Positions 46,146 through 58,324 of a DNA stretch of 64,000 nt are shown here, one piece after another; the first letter of the stretch is position 1, and each line of letters begins with the position of its first letter. The stretch covers positions 60,637,028 to 60,701,027 of the forward strand of contig OY776129.1 of assembly GCA_963675135.1 (NCBI GenBank), written 5' to 3'. The notes under the pieces are model-generated. The model saw only the letters and a list, made by a program, of their open reading frames with translations. It was not told the origin of the DNA and did no database searches. The DNA comes from Galeopsis tetrahit (Eukaryota > Streptophyta > Magnoliopsida > Lamiales > Lamiaceae). A program made the position numbers and the translations under genes.

Positions 46146-48783
46146 TAGACCAAATGATTTTATGTGACCTCACAAATTACAACATTGTATTTCTGTTCTG
46201 AGTTACGCTAATTCGAGAAAATTGAGTGCACGTTTTTTAAATCAATGTGCACTCGATAGAACATCGTATATATATATATCGATTTAAGAGTTTTCAAAAC
46301 ACTAAAATTAATATTTAAATCTAACATAAATAAAAAACCTAAAACTTAATATATACATCTAACCCATTTATGTTAGTACGAGGGGGAAGTGCATTTTTTT
46401 ATTTTACAATTATTATTTAAATATTTGTATAGCAAGTTCAAAATATTGTGTTTTGAGCAGGAGAGTTTTGGGCTTAAAGAATAAGAATCATAGTAGTAAT
46501 ATTTATGGATTAGTGAGAAAGTAAATCAAAAGCACGTGCGGATGTTTATCCAAAAAGCTAAAGGGTTTTGCAGTTATATTTGTATGGGCCAATTATGTTT
46601 CCCCCTGTATTGCTTTTCTGAAGCATGTGCGACTCTAACGTTCACTAAACTAAGCAAAAGGAGACTTAAGTACCTTCATTCAAAGTGCATTTTTACGTTA
46701 TTTATTAGTTATTTTTTACTTAATAATATTAGTTAGGCACCAGAACTAACAGTAAAAAGCTTCATAAATACATAAGTTTCCGTTGATTATGTGAATATTC
46801 GGAATACGCACACAAATAAATTCATAAATTTGTTGAATTTAATTGCAAGAATATCAAACATTATACGTAAACGTGATAAAACGTCCATGATAATCTGTTG
46901 AATCAGGATGAATACCGAAATAACACAAATAAAACAAGACAAAGGAGCATATATAACCACAAACTTTTATTAATTTGTTGAACTCTCCTAGTTTAGTCAA
47001 AATTTGATAAGTAGTGGAGTATTGATGTAGAATTGAATGCTGAGCTTTTTAGAGAGTAAAAATTACATTTAGTTACGGTATAAACATTACTCCATATTTT
47101 GAAATTATATATGCACAAAAAATACAGGTTCATTTCATATATCGTAGGATACTACTAGTCATATATATGTCATTTCCTTGTAAATCAATATCATCACTAA
47201 TATAAGGTTGCCAAGTCAAATAAGCTGATGATATATATATATAGCGATGTTTGTGGCATTAATTTTCCAAAGACCAACTTGTCCTTATAAATTGACTTAG
47301 AGTCAATCAATCAATCAACTTGTAGTGAGAGTTGATCCATTTTTGAATTTTCCAAACTAGTTAGCTATTTTCTAAATCTTCTTTTAACAGACACCATATA
47401 TGTGATCGTAGTAGGATAAAAGAAAATTGATTGACATTGACTCTAATCAGCAGCTATCTATCCATGAACTTCATATATGCGTGTGTATATATAATATATT
47501 GACTAGTTTGATGATTTCTTATAAATGTATAAAACATTTCTACATTATAGCTTAATATCTATTACTATCAATTTAGTTGTAATATGTGTGTGATTATGCA
47601 TGTGTGGTGTGTATAATTTCACATTGATATACTGTATACAGTATACGTATGTATTAATATGATTTTTTGGCATATTTCAGAAGTAGGTTATTTAGTTTAC
47701 TCCTATTTTAATATTTGTAGTCCTAAGCTCCAAATAATTATCAATTTCACAAAACGTATGCCCACTTCATTTATTTAAGCGGTCAAATACTTGAGAGAAG
47801 GAACCCCCACAAAAACCAAGCTAACCTGGGTAGGTAACAAAAAAATAAAATCTTGTTTTATAGACATTGACATATATATATTCGCAAATTTGCATTATAA
47901 AAATTTCAGGGTTATATTAGAAAGAGTCGAATAGTACTGCCCAGTTCACTACTCACTTGTGGCCGGTAGATTACGAATGATGATGCATCATTTCATCAGA
48001 GGCCCGATAGTTCTAGGGATTATTCTATTTTAACATTACGTCGACGTCTGTTAATGTTTAGATATCTATAGTCAAGCCGAATATCTCAACTAGTTCAAAT
48101 TAAATCACAAATGATGTATTTTTCTATCATAGATGTTTTTAATTTGTGTGTTGGGTATATTTTATATATATTATAGATTTGATTTTCCTAATTACGTTGT
48201 GTTTTATATTATAGTTTCCTTCTATAAATTAATCTGGTCCATAATGTTGAATGACATTCTAAAAACTCAATTAATATACCATTAATCCTTAAAAAAGTTT
48301 GGTGAAATACAAATTACGAGATTTTTGCTAAAGTTATTCACGCCTTTTAAATCTTGAGCAAGTAAAATATTTCTCATATAAAAAATGTTTCATTAAGACA
48401 TTTTAAAAAACTTCTGGATCTAGATTATTTAAAAAATTCGCGAATTGCAAGCAGGTGCTTTACTACATGACCAATACATTATTACTAAAATGTCAAAGTA
48501 TTATCACTACAAAATCAAATGTGTATTACTACATGTCGAAAAATATTTTGGAGAATTCACCCAAAAAATTAAGTGTCAAGAATATTTTTAAACTTGTAGT
48601 TGTACACTTTTAACCGTATAGTGACAATATTTTGGTCATGTAGTAAAACAATATTTGAAAGCAAAATATATATATTTTAATTAAATTTGACACATGTTAA
48701 CTCGCGTTATCCGAGTTTGACCCATAAATTTTTGCTTTAAATTTACCTTAATTATCTATATTTTATGCATGAAATATTTCATA
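46146..48783. other. Intergenic, nothing coding recognised
   Basis: AT-rich. A loose inverted pair, TTAGAGTCAATCAATCAATC (about 47298) against a facing copy near 47426-47452, could form a stem with a loop of about 100 nt. Confidence 0.4.
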
Positions 48784-49064
48784 CTCTCTCCGTCTCCCTA
48801 TAAGTTTCCCACTTTCCTTTTTATGGATATCCCACAATAAGTTTTCCATTTCTTTTTTTTTCTATTTTTGACATATGATTTTCTCTCTCCCAATCACATC
48901 ACTTACACTTTATCTATTATTTTATCATACTTCATCTCACACTCATCTATTATTTCCTCTCTCACCATCACATTATTTGTACTACATCTATTATTTAATC
49001 ATATTTCTTAATCAAAACAACCAAAAGAAAAAGAAAGGGAAAACTTACAGCGGGACAGAGAGAA
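48784..49064. mobile_element. Stowaway MITE
   Basis: Ends CTCTCTCCGTCTCCCTATAA and GGGACAGAGAGAA, flanked by TA. Related to 11924-12186. Confidence 0.82.
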
Positions 49065-50465
49065 TATAAGTTTTTGTGTTGAAGGTTAGGGACATATTAT
49101 AAATTAAAATCATTAGTTACACAAAATCTTATTTTTACACATGCATTTGAGACATTCCAAATCGGCACACAAGCAAGCATGGGGTAATCTATTGGTGATA
49201 GGAGGAATAATTCACCTGCCTTACCCAACTTCTTTCAACATTTCAATGTAAAACGTACAATTCACATGTGAAATCATCAACACTTCTCCAACAATATTTG
49301 TATATATATTCGAAAAGTATTACTCCACAAATTTGGAATTTCAGAATTAATTATAACCTTCTCATCAATATGGTTTCTGTTATATATTTTATACTCACTG
49401 AAAAGAGGTTATAAATCATTATTTAAGTAGTAGGACTATTGCTGAATGGAAGTGACTTGAAAGTGTATGATTGAACAAGCTATATAGCTATAAAATATCG
49501 AAAACTAAAAGTCAATTTTATCTATTTGTACATAAGTTAATTGGCAACTAAGTGGTTCATTCATTTTCATCGCCCATTCAAATGGTTGAAATAGTACACA
49601 ATCACGTAGAGAAAGGTCAAAGGAGCACTTCGTGGATGTTAAGGTTTTAATCATTAATAATAATGCCTCACCACCCAATTGGAGAGAGATGCTCCTAAGT
49701 TTAGATAATGAAGATAGTACATAATTTTGTGTACAATATTAAGGTTCCGTCAGTATCTAAGATTAAGCCCTTTATTATCAAAGAGCTACTATATATATTA
49801 ATCTAATTTTTTTATTAAAGCATTGAAAAAGTATTATGAACCGATTTCTAGTCTTGGTATCAAAAGATAAAAATAAAATAAAAAAAATCACTTAAATTAC
49901 TCAAATATTAGTAGTAATGATTGAAAAAGAAAGATAATATTTTTTAAAAATCAAATTTATTATAAGTACTCTGTACACACCAATTTAATAATCTCACGAA
50001 AGTTGATAAAGAAACTTAATAAAACATACGTCAATGATTAGTAAACCATGTGCCGCCTTTGATTTAGGTGCTCGTTTGTTTTAATTATCTTATTTATTTA
50101 TTCATTATTTTTATTTTTATTTGGGGGAGGGTGTGTGTGTGTTAAAAGAGAAGAAGAGTTTGAAGATTGATTTTTTTTTTTTTTTTTTGAAGCGTTTGAA
50201 TATTGATATTTTCAAATGAATTGAATTTCAAGAAAATAAAATCTCTAATCTCGTGCATTACAAAAGGAGAAAGATCCATAAAAGGAACGAACTCACACGT
50301 TTTCCCAAAAAAAGAAATGGTCTTTTTTTTTTAACCAAAAAAAAGAAGAAGATAGAAATCTTATGAATCATATTCCACGAAAGCACACTTTATTATTCGA
50401 AATAATAAGAAATTGAAATAAAATCTGTTTACATTAATGCAATATTGAAATGTCATTTTGATTCA
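49065..50465. other. Intergenic, nothing recognised
   Basis: AT-rich with a T-run at 50171-50188. Confidence 0.4.
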
Positions 50466-51035
50466 GATAACATAAGTGTTCTTACTATCAGAAGTGTTTT
50501 TATCAGAACTGTTCTTACTATCAGAACAGTAACTAGTGTTCTGATATTGGTTTTCAGTACAAGCTGAGTAAGGAGTACTCTGCTCACAAGGTTTAGTGTT
50601 CTGATTTTAGGTATCAACTCATCTGGTCTGATCAGAAGAGTAGTGTTCTGAGTTTTACTGTGCTTAGTTCTACTGTGCTGATATTCCAGTTTCAGAGTCA
50701 GTTTATTTCTATTAGTTTGTTAGGTAGTTAGTTTGTTAGTGGCAGTTTCAACTTGCATTGTACATCTATAAATACACCATCTAGTGCATAGGTTGTGGGT
50801 TACCAAAAACTGAGAGTTTCGAGAGAGATCAAGTTTTGTTTACACTTATAATCTGTAACTTTCATTTGTGATTAGTGAAGAGAGTCTTCTATCCTCCGTG
50901 GACGTAGATCATTTGATAGAACCACGTAAATCCCGAGTCTTATTTTGTTTTCTTTATTCGTTTCAATTCCTTGCGTTTATAGTGATCTTGGTTTATCATT
51001 TGTGAGAAATTGCTAAGTGGATACAATTCCATAAC
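50466..51035 (+). mobile_element. Solo or fragmentary LTR, probably Ty1/copia
   Basis: About 0.57 kb with promoter-like anatomy: TATA-like TCTATAAATAC at about 50766, and the CTCCGTGGACGTAGATCA, then AACCACGTAAATC, block typical of plant copia LTR R/U5 regions. It ends CCATAACA before ATTGG, which resembles the LTR end followed by the start of a primer-binding site. Repeated TTCTTACTATCAGAA and GTGTTCTGA words fill the 5' part. No gag-pol and no second LTR are present, and a 5-bp duplication could not be fixed. Confidence 0.65.
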
Positions 51036-52241
51036 AATTGGCAAATTTTGGTGACCTGAATTAACGTGATTTTCTTTTTCTAGTAGGTGATTCTAATATA
51101 TATAAAGTGACACCGTTATGGATATAAAAATATCGTTATTGTACATACAAAATTATCACTATTTAAAAACATTATTATTTTTTAAAAATAATATCACTTC
51201 GTAAGTTACACTCAAAAAAGAGAATTTACACAAACTTAATTCACACCAGCGGTACTCAATTAAAGAATTTGTAATGTCGCTTGCCAATTTTTTCTCCACC
51301 CTAATTTTTACAATTTATCAAAAAGTTGTGTGATTTTTTCAATTTGATAGAGTACTACAATGCAATTAATAATACACATAATTCATTGTCAAAATTCATA
51401 AGAACGAGAAATTGAAATAAACAGTATGAGAAATTCCTTTAAAAAAAAAATTACTATGTTTTGAATTTATGACACTGTCCAATCGTATCTTTGAGCATAT
51501 TGTCCAAAATGTAGTATGGTCTATCCAAAGTTCCATCGGAGATATCGAACTTATAAACCTTACCTGGCCTAATGATTTGTATCTAATGATTATACAATGC
51601 AACTCATCTTACTACATTATACAATGCAATTCTCCCACAAAAAGCTCAAGTTTATCTAATGATACGTCTTGGAAGTACTCCTATATATAATCATGATAAA
51701 AAAAAAAAAAAAAATTAAATGACAGTAATTATTTGTAATCTAATCTAAACATTTAAATAATTATAAATATATCACCAACTTCAAGTCAAGTATTATTACA
51801 AATCAGTCCTCGTAAAATTATTCGTGTTCAAATATGACGTGGTTTGATAACATGTCAACTCCCTAACCATACAACGTCGATTTTTAATTTAATTTAATTT
51901 AATCTTGAAACGTTATATTGATCACAAAAGAGACTACTGAAAAGTCTAGCTTAACAATAGTTAAAGTTTATGAATTATTTTACAAATATTCAAAATTTTA
52001 AATTAGATATCAATTAAGTAAGTAATGTTGGGGATTTAGTTACAATTAAAATAAAACATTGATTATAATCTTGTAATTGCATATGTCCGTTAACTACAAA
52101 ATTAAAGAAAAGGGACATGATTAGAGCCTAGAGGAGTTGAATTTAAAACTAGATATATTTATATGATACTCCTATTATACAGGTCGTACTATGTGACTCT
52201 ATCCGTATAATTTGTTTTTAATATATCATTTAATGAAGAAT
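51036..52241. other. Intergenic, nothing recognised
   Basis: AT-rich. The open frames at 51396-51690 have no family resemblance. Confidence 0.4.
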
Positions 52242-53178
52242 TAAGTTTTGACGGAAATGATATAGAGCCCACCAATTGTGCCCACCAGTTTTGCCCATCG
52301 CCTATGTGGCATTACCACGTCAATAAATTCTTATTTATATTTAATTTAAACTTAATCTAATATCAATATTTTATTTTTTTATCCATATCAATATTTTAAA
52401 AAATCTTTTTTTATATTTAATTTAATATTATCTCTATCAAATTACGCTAACTAACTAACGCCATAAATCTTTTCTCAAATCTTTCCATCACCATTAATTT
52501 TTTCTCAAATCTTATATCAATATTTTATTTTATGCGTAACTAACGCCATAAATCTTTTCTCAAATCTTTCCATCACCATTAATTTTTTCTCAAATCTTAT
52601 ATCAATATTTTATTTTATGCGTAACTAACCCATTAATCTTTTCTTAAATCTTTTCTATCACCATCTTATATCTATATCATTTCCGTAAAAATGACTACAT
52701 TAATTTACATAACTCTAAACCTCTAAACTCATAAACCCTAAAACCCTAAACCCTAAAACCCCTAAACCCTAAACCCCTAAAACCCTAAACCCCTAAAACC
52801 CTAAACCCTAAACCCCTAAAATCCTAAACCCTAAAACCGTAAACCCTAAGATTCAATTAAGATTTGATAATATATTAATATTACATTAAACTCACGCCAC
52901 ATATAAGATTTGAGAAAAAATTAATGGTGATGGAAAGATTTGAGAAAAGATTTATGGCGTTAGTTAGCGTAATTTGATAGAGATAATATTAAATTAAATA
53001 TAAAAAAAGATTTTTTAAAATATTGATATGGATAAAAAAATAAAATATTGATATTAGATTAAGTTTAAGTTTAAATTAAATATAAATAAGAATTTATTGA
53101 CGTGGTAATGCCATATAGGCGGTGGGCAAAACTGGTGGGCACAATTGGTGGGCTCTATATCATTTCCGTAAGTTTTGA
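52242..53178. mobile_element. 917-bp inverted-repeat (foldback) element with telomere-like loop
   Basis: Body 52252-53168 begins CGGAAATGATATAGAGCCCA and ends with its reverse. Perfect 10-bp direct repeat TAAGTTTTGA (52242-52251, 53169-53178) points to Mutator-like transposition. Arms of about 260 bp (52252-52521 and 52903-53168) are nearly identical. The left arm also has an 85-bp tandem duplication (ACGCCATAAATC at about 52458 and 52543) plus a third partial copy ending CTATATCATTTCCG (52672-52685), itself a copy of the outer end. Confidence 0.9.
52733..52849 (+). repeat. Interstitial telomere-type repeat array
   Basis: About 16 units of CCCTAAA and variants CCCTAAAA and CCCCTAAA, located in the loop between the arms of the foldback element. 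Confidence 0.93.
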
Positions 53179-53493
53179 ATAGCATGAATTGGTCATTAAT
53201 TATAAATCATAACGTATGTAGAGCCCTTAGCCGTGGCCCGTGGGGCTAATCTGCCGCACTCCACCTAAAAGGTAGGTTGAGTTAAGGTCTTAATATATAT
53301 ATAAAATAAAATATAAATAATTTTTACAATTGATTAAAGTGTTTAATAATAAATCATATTTTTAACTATAATTTTCAAATAATGATAATGAATTTATATT
53401 ATCCAAATTTACCTTATCCATAACATATAAATTTGTACAAATTAAGATTCAAGATTTATATTAACATCTTATATTAACATGTGTGTCTGTGTC

Positions 53494-55480
53494 TTTTTTT
53501 TTTTTTTTAAGGGAAGATAGTGGTCACATACATCAAACACTTACCCACTTCGGAATCTCGTCACCGCTTCAATCATGAGGAGAGGGTGAATGATAAATCG
53601 ATGTAGCTAACCCGTGAGCTCTTTTGTTTTGAGCCCTCGAGATGTGGATTACCCCACACTCCTCAAAAGCTTCCATCATTGCCCATATTTGCTTCAGCAG
53701 ACCCGCTCCATATCCCAAGAATCTCTTTTTCTTAGCAATGACGAAGACTGCATCCATCGAATATGTATACAGTTGGACCCGTAAAAGGGCGTCTCTGATG
53801 CATCCCTTTAGTCCTGCACTAATCGCTGTCAATTCCGCCCCTAGAATCGATCTCGTCGAATCTATCCTATGACACAATGCCCTACACAACATTCCTTGGC
53901 CATCATATATGACAAAGCCAACTCCAAATATATTGATATTGAAGTTGAAGGCCCCATCAGTGAATACCTGATTATAGTTCTCCATAGGTGCCTTCATACC
54001 CCTAATCACTCTCGGATCTGTTCGCAGGATCACTGAGCAATTTTGGAATTCTTCTAAATAAGTAATGATCCACTTACCATCCGAGCACCATATGAACACC
54101 TTTCGTTGAGCACCACTGCTATCACTGTGCTTAGATTGACATCGTTCTCTTCAAATACCCCACGCTTGCAGTGCCACTCTTTATATCTGGGATAGGTTTA
54201 ATTTGCCAAAGAATTCGGATTGAACCCAAAACGTATCTTCTTCATTAATGCTCCTAAATTGGGTCCACCATTCATATTATTTCCAAATCTTTTTCACAGC
54301 TGGGCAAAAGAATATTGAGTGTAGTGTGGTTGCACTGTGCCATCCGCAAAAACACACCGTTGATCCACCGACACATGATGCCCAACTAGATTTGCCTCCA
54401 TCACAACAATATCTTTACACATTTTCCAAAGAAATATTTTAATTTTAGGGAGTACCTTGATTTTCCACACTTTGTCCCACCATTTGGTTAATCCATCTTC
54501 AGAAGTGGATGATATAGATATGTCTCGAATTGTGTTCCCCTTATGAGCCTACTAATACCCAAATTTTACCGTATACAAAGCCTTCTTATCCAGTGTCCAG
54601 AAGCGTGTATCCTGCTTATCCTTCCCTCCAATGAACGTGCAAAGAATGCAATCTGCTTCAAAAGGAAGGAAGGCCTCACGAATAAGTTGTTCATCCCATT
54701 TCTCTTCCGAGGTGATAAATCTACTCATTGTTGAGCCACTCACAATTCTCGATTTAATATATCCACTATGAAGTCCTTGCACCAAGGCATCCTTGAAGAT
54801 CCCAACTCATCTGCCATTACCTATCTTCCACCTTGCACCCTCTAAGACCAGCTCTCTACTCCAGCACAAAGATCTCCAAACAAAAGATGGGTTATTTCGC
54901 TTCCATAACATCACCCTCCTTAAAATACTCAGCTTTAAACACTCTGGCTACCAGTGAATCTGAGTTATTCATGATGCACCACACTTGCTTAGCTAACAAA
55001 GCCTTATTGAAATCAGATAACTTTCGAAAACCCATACCTCCCTCACTCTTTGATTTGCACAACTCATCCCATTTCCTCCCATGTATGTGTCGATGTTGCT
55101 CATTAGATCCCCACCAGATTCTAGCACAAATATTCTCCATGTGTTAACATAATGTCGTGGGGAGCCTGAAGCAAGTCATCGCATACGTGGGGATCGCCTG
55201 TAGAACTGTCTTAATCAGGACTTCTCTTCCTCCTTTCGAAAAATTGTTCCCACTCAAAGACTGAACTTTCTGGGCCATTCTGCCTCGTAGGTACCCGAAT
55301 TGAAGTCTTTTTGCCCTAAGAGAGAAAGTGGGAAGACCCAAGTAGATTTCGTGCCCCTCTCGTCTCCTTATACCGATGATGTCCCGAACTCTTCGTTGAT
55401 TAGCTTGCACCATTTTCGGGCTAAAAGTGATGGCTGATTTATCAAAGTGTATAAACAAATAAAGACTATATATTAAGAAT
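53494..55480 (-). mobile_element. 5'-truncated LINE (plant L1-type) with RNase H
   Basis: Minus-strand remnant, tail first: T-run 53494-53508 is the poly-A end. Upstream on the minus strand are the C-terminal part of a reverse transcriptase (55458-55144: YLGLP, GGREVLIKTVLQAIPTYAMT), the post-RT region (55140-54552: WDELCKSKSEGGMGFR, NKALLAKQVW), a zinc-finger-RT-type stretch (54.2-54.5 kb) and an RNase H domain. The reading frame is broken several times, so it is dead. The RT catalytic YADD region and the endonuclease are missing. Confidence 0.85.
53569..54099 (-). pseudogene. RNase H domain of the LINE remnant
   Basis: 176-codon open frame with the plant LINE RNase H pattern: VFTDGAFN (first Asp), ILGAELTAISAGL (Glu), YSMDAVFVIAK (second Asp) and ISRAQNKRAHGLA at the position where the last acidic residue is often replaced. 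Found only as part of the truncated element. Confidence 0.8.
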
Positions 55481-56336
55481 AATAAAAAAAAAAAAAAAGA
55501 CTTATAGTCATAAGGTCACAAGTCGAACCAGAGGTTGATGCGCCATTAAAACCTTGCCCGAAATTTTTTCCTTAGAATAAAACACGAATCAAAGGAAAAA
55601 AATACACCCCTCTAGATCAAATTAAAAAGATCAGCATGATAACAAACCAAATATAAACAAATCAAAAATAAGAATCGCACAAAAATTACAGCAGATCAAA
55701 GGCATTATCCCCATCATCCTGTGTACAAGAGTCGATAAGACGCGTTTATTGAGAAATGGTGACGAAGAATCAATCGCGAAGATCGTATCACTCTACAAGT
55801 TATTGTCTTAAATTTTTTTTATTGATATATTGATCTCTTAATTATTTTTATACGACAGTTCAATGTACTCTTACCCTCATTAAATTTGATTAGAATCAAT
55901 ATAATGATTAAATTGAATTTTAAAAAATGATGGAATTTAATTCCCCACTTCAAAAATAAAAAACCAAACCCCACGTTAAGACGATTACACGGTTAAGTCG
56001 TTGATCAGGTCAATGGACGCGTCATAGCTATGAAGCCGAAACTCAATCAAATTCCACGCCGTAAAAGACCCAATCCCCCATCTTTAATTTAATATAATCA
56101 TCTTCTTACATGGGCATTTTAGTCCATTAGGACACCCAACGTTGTAAGATTCATTCTTAAGGAGCTGTAGTGTATCGTATGCATTGAATTAGGGTAGAAG
56201 ACAAGAGAAACGGCTTCATTATAATCTTGACAACTGCCACCCATAAACACTTCTTTTTATTTTTCCCCTTTTCTTAGTATTGAAATTGAGTTTCGGTAAT
56301 TTCCGAGTCCTAAAGCATCTTTGTTTTCTTGTTTGA
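55481..56336. other. Spacer and upstream region of the GT17 gene
   Basis: Starts with an A-run (about 55484-55498). A box-B-like GGTTCGACTT on the minus strand (about 55524-55533) hints at a decayed SINE, without other support. The rest is AT-rich promoter-proximal sequence. Confidence 0.35.
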
Positions 56337-56346
56337 TATATATAAA
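56337..56346 (+). promoter_or_regulatory. TATA box of the GT17 gene
   Basis: TATATATAAA about 190 bp before the ATG, followed by a CT-rich leader (56385-56415). Confidence 0.5.
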
Positions 56347-56538
56347 TCGGGGACCTCGAAATTTATAATTAGGGTCTTTCTGTATCTTCTCTCTCTTCTT
56401 TTCTCCTTTCTTGCACAGGCCCGATTGTAGGAAGCGGTCCGAATTTCTAACGGTCGAGAAGGATCTCATCTGGGTTTTTCCTTGATTTTATTGGGGTTAC
56501 ATTTTCTTGATCTTTAGAGAGAGAAAAAAAAGAGAGGT

Positions 56539-58324
56539 ATGGGCAGTGTAACAAAGATTTGGGAGAAGGTTAATATGGTTGCAGAAGGGGGATCTCATTA
56601 TTGTTCCAAGAAAACTGATGATATATGCGGCGAGACTTGTGGTGATGAGGTAAACTTTTTTTCCCCCTTTTTTCTTCGATGAACTGCAGTTAATGTGTGC
56701 CGATTTTTTGTTTCTTTTTGGTCTGATGGTGATTCGCAATTCTGGGGTTTCTGGGTTTTCTTATTTATCGGAAATATGTATGGATGGAGTAACTTTATCC
56801 TCAATTTAGGGTTTTTCAAAATTATTTCATCAGATTAATTTTAGGATTTTGTATTTTGTGGGATTAGATAAATTTCCCCTCTTGATTGAATTGAATTTAA
56901 AGATCCCGTGATTTTTCTTCGAAATTCCTTGATGAATGACATTTGATTAGAATGGTGATCTGGAAACCCCTGCTTTTTCTTTTGAATTCTTTGGCTGTTT
57001 CTGTTAGAAATTTTAATGGTTACTTCTTGGTTCTGAAATTATTATTCTACCATTGAAGTTGTTTGCTGATGTTAATAAATCGATTCAAAAGCCATTGGAG
57101 CTCATTTAAAAGCTACTTCTACTTGCACTTCAAAACATTCTATGGAAGTTGATTTCTTCAAGTACCTGCAAAAGTTATGTCTTCATCCATTAGAGTTAAT
57201 TTGTTTTGTTACTTTTTAATCTGCAGGATTCTGGTCGAACTTTGAGCATGAGTAGATTAAAATGTATTCTACGTGGGCTGGATATAAAAGCATATCTATT
57301 GCTTTTTGTGTTGATTCCGACATGTGTCTTCTTTATATACGTACACGGCCAGAAGTTCACATACTTTCTACGGCCATTATGGGAATCCCCACCTAAGCCT
57401 TTCCATGAGAGACCTCACTACTATCACGAGAATGTTTCAATGGAGAATCTCTGTAAACTTCATGGTTGGGGTATACGTGAGTATCCTAGACGTGTTTATG
57501 ATGCTGTTCTGTTCAGCAATGAGGTAGACCTCCTTAAGTTGCGATGGAAGGAGTTGTATCCTTATGTCTCTGAATTCGTACTCCTCGAATCGAACTCAAC
57601 CTTCACTGGTCTACCAAAGCCCCTCGTCTTTTCTGCTGTTCGAGATCAGTTCAAATTTGTTGAGCCTCGATTGACTTATGGACAAGTTCCAGGGAGATTT
57701 AAGAGAGGAGAAAACCCATTTGTTGAGGAAGCGTATCAGAGACTTGCGTTGGATTATCTTCTCAAACAAGCTGGCATTCAAGATGACGACTTATTGATAA
57801 TGTCTGATGTTGATGAGATACCGAGTAGGCACACAATTAATCTCTTGAGATGGTGCGACGAGATTCCTCCAATCCTTCATCTTCGTTTGAAGAACTATCT
57901 CTATTCATTTGAGTTTCTCCTCGATAGCAATAGCTGGAGAGCTTCCGTTCACATATATCAGTCGGGAAAGACGAAGTATGCTCACTATAGGCAGTCTGAT
58001 GACATCTTGGCTGATGCAGGGTGGCATTGCAGCTTTTGTTTCAGACATATCAGCGAGTTTATATTCAAGATGAAAGCTTATAGCCACGTTGATCGAGTGA
58101 GATTTTCTCATTTCTTGAACCCTAAAAGGATTCAGAAAGTAATCTGCAAAGGTGCTGATTTGTTTGATATGCTACCTGAAGAGTACACTTTCAAGGACAT
58201 AATCGGGAAATTGGGTCCTATTCCGCATTCATACTCAGCTGTTCATCTCCCTGCTTATCTTCTAGAGAAGGCTGATCGGTATAAATTTCTTCTACCCGGG
58301 AATTGCTTAAGAGAGAGTGGCTGA
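56539..58324 (+). CDS. Beta-1,4-N-acetylglucosaminyltransferase family protein (GT17)
   Basis: Two exons, 56539-56649 and 57227-58324, with a 577-bp intron; 402 residues. The N-terminal 58 residues face the cytosol, one signal-anchor helix follows (about 59-78, AYLLLFVLIPTCVFFIYVHG), and the rest is lumenal, so this is a type II Golgi protein. GT17 hallmarks: LCKLHGWG (113-120), YDAVLFSNEVDLLKLRW, EFVLLESNSTFTGLPKPL, the DxD-like SDVDEIPS (230-237, probable metal/donor site), and GWHCSFCFRH. The animal member MGAT3 adds bisecting GlcNAc to N-glycans; plant members (from memory At1g12990 and At1g67880) have no settled acceptor. The ATG at 56539 is chosen because it opens a coding exon in frame with a good donor. 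Tail-to-tail with the DUF707 gene. Confidence 0.94.

Noticed and set aside
47298..47452. Inverted pair around GAGTCAATCAATC as a miRNA precursor
   Set aside because: Pairing is short and interrupted, and the loop is long; no known miRNA sequence is recognised.
52733..52849. Telomere-type repeats as evidence of a chromosome end
   Set aside because: The array is short, degenerate and enclosed by inverted-repeat arms with target duplications, so it is interstitial.
55500..55565. Possible SINE with box-B-like GGTTCGACTT on the minus strand
   Set aside because: No box A, no direct repeats and no similarity to the SINE family seen elsewhere in the window.
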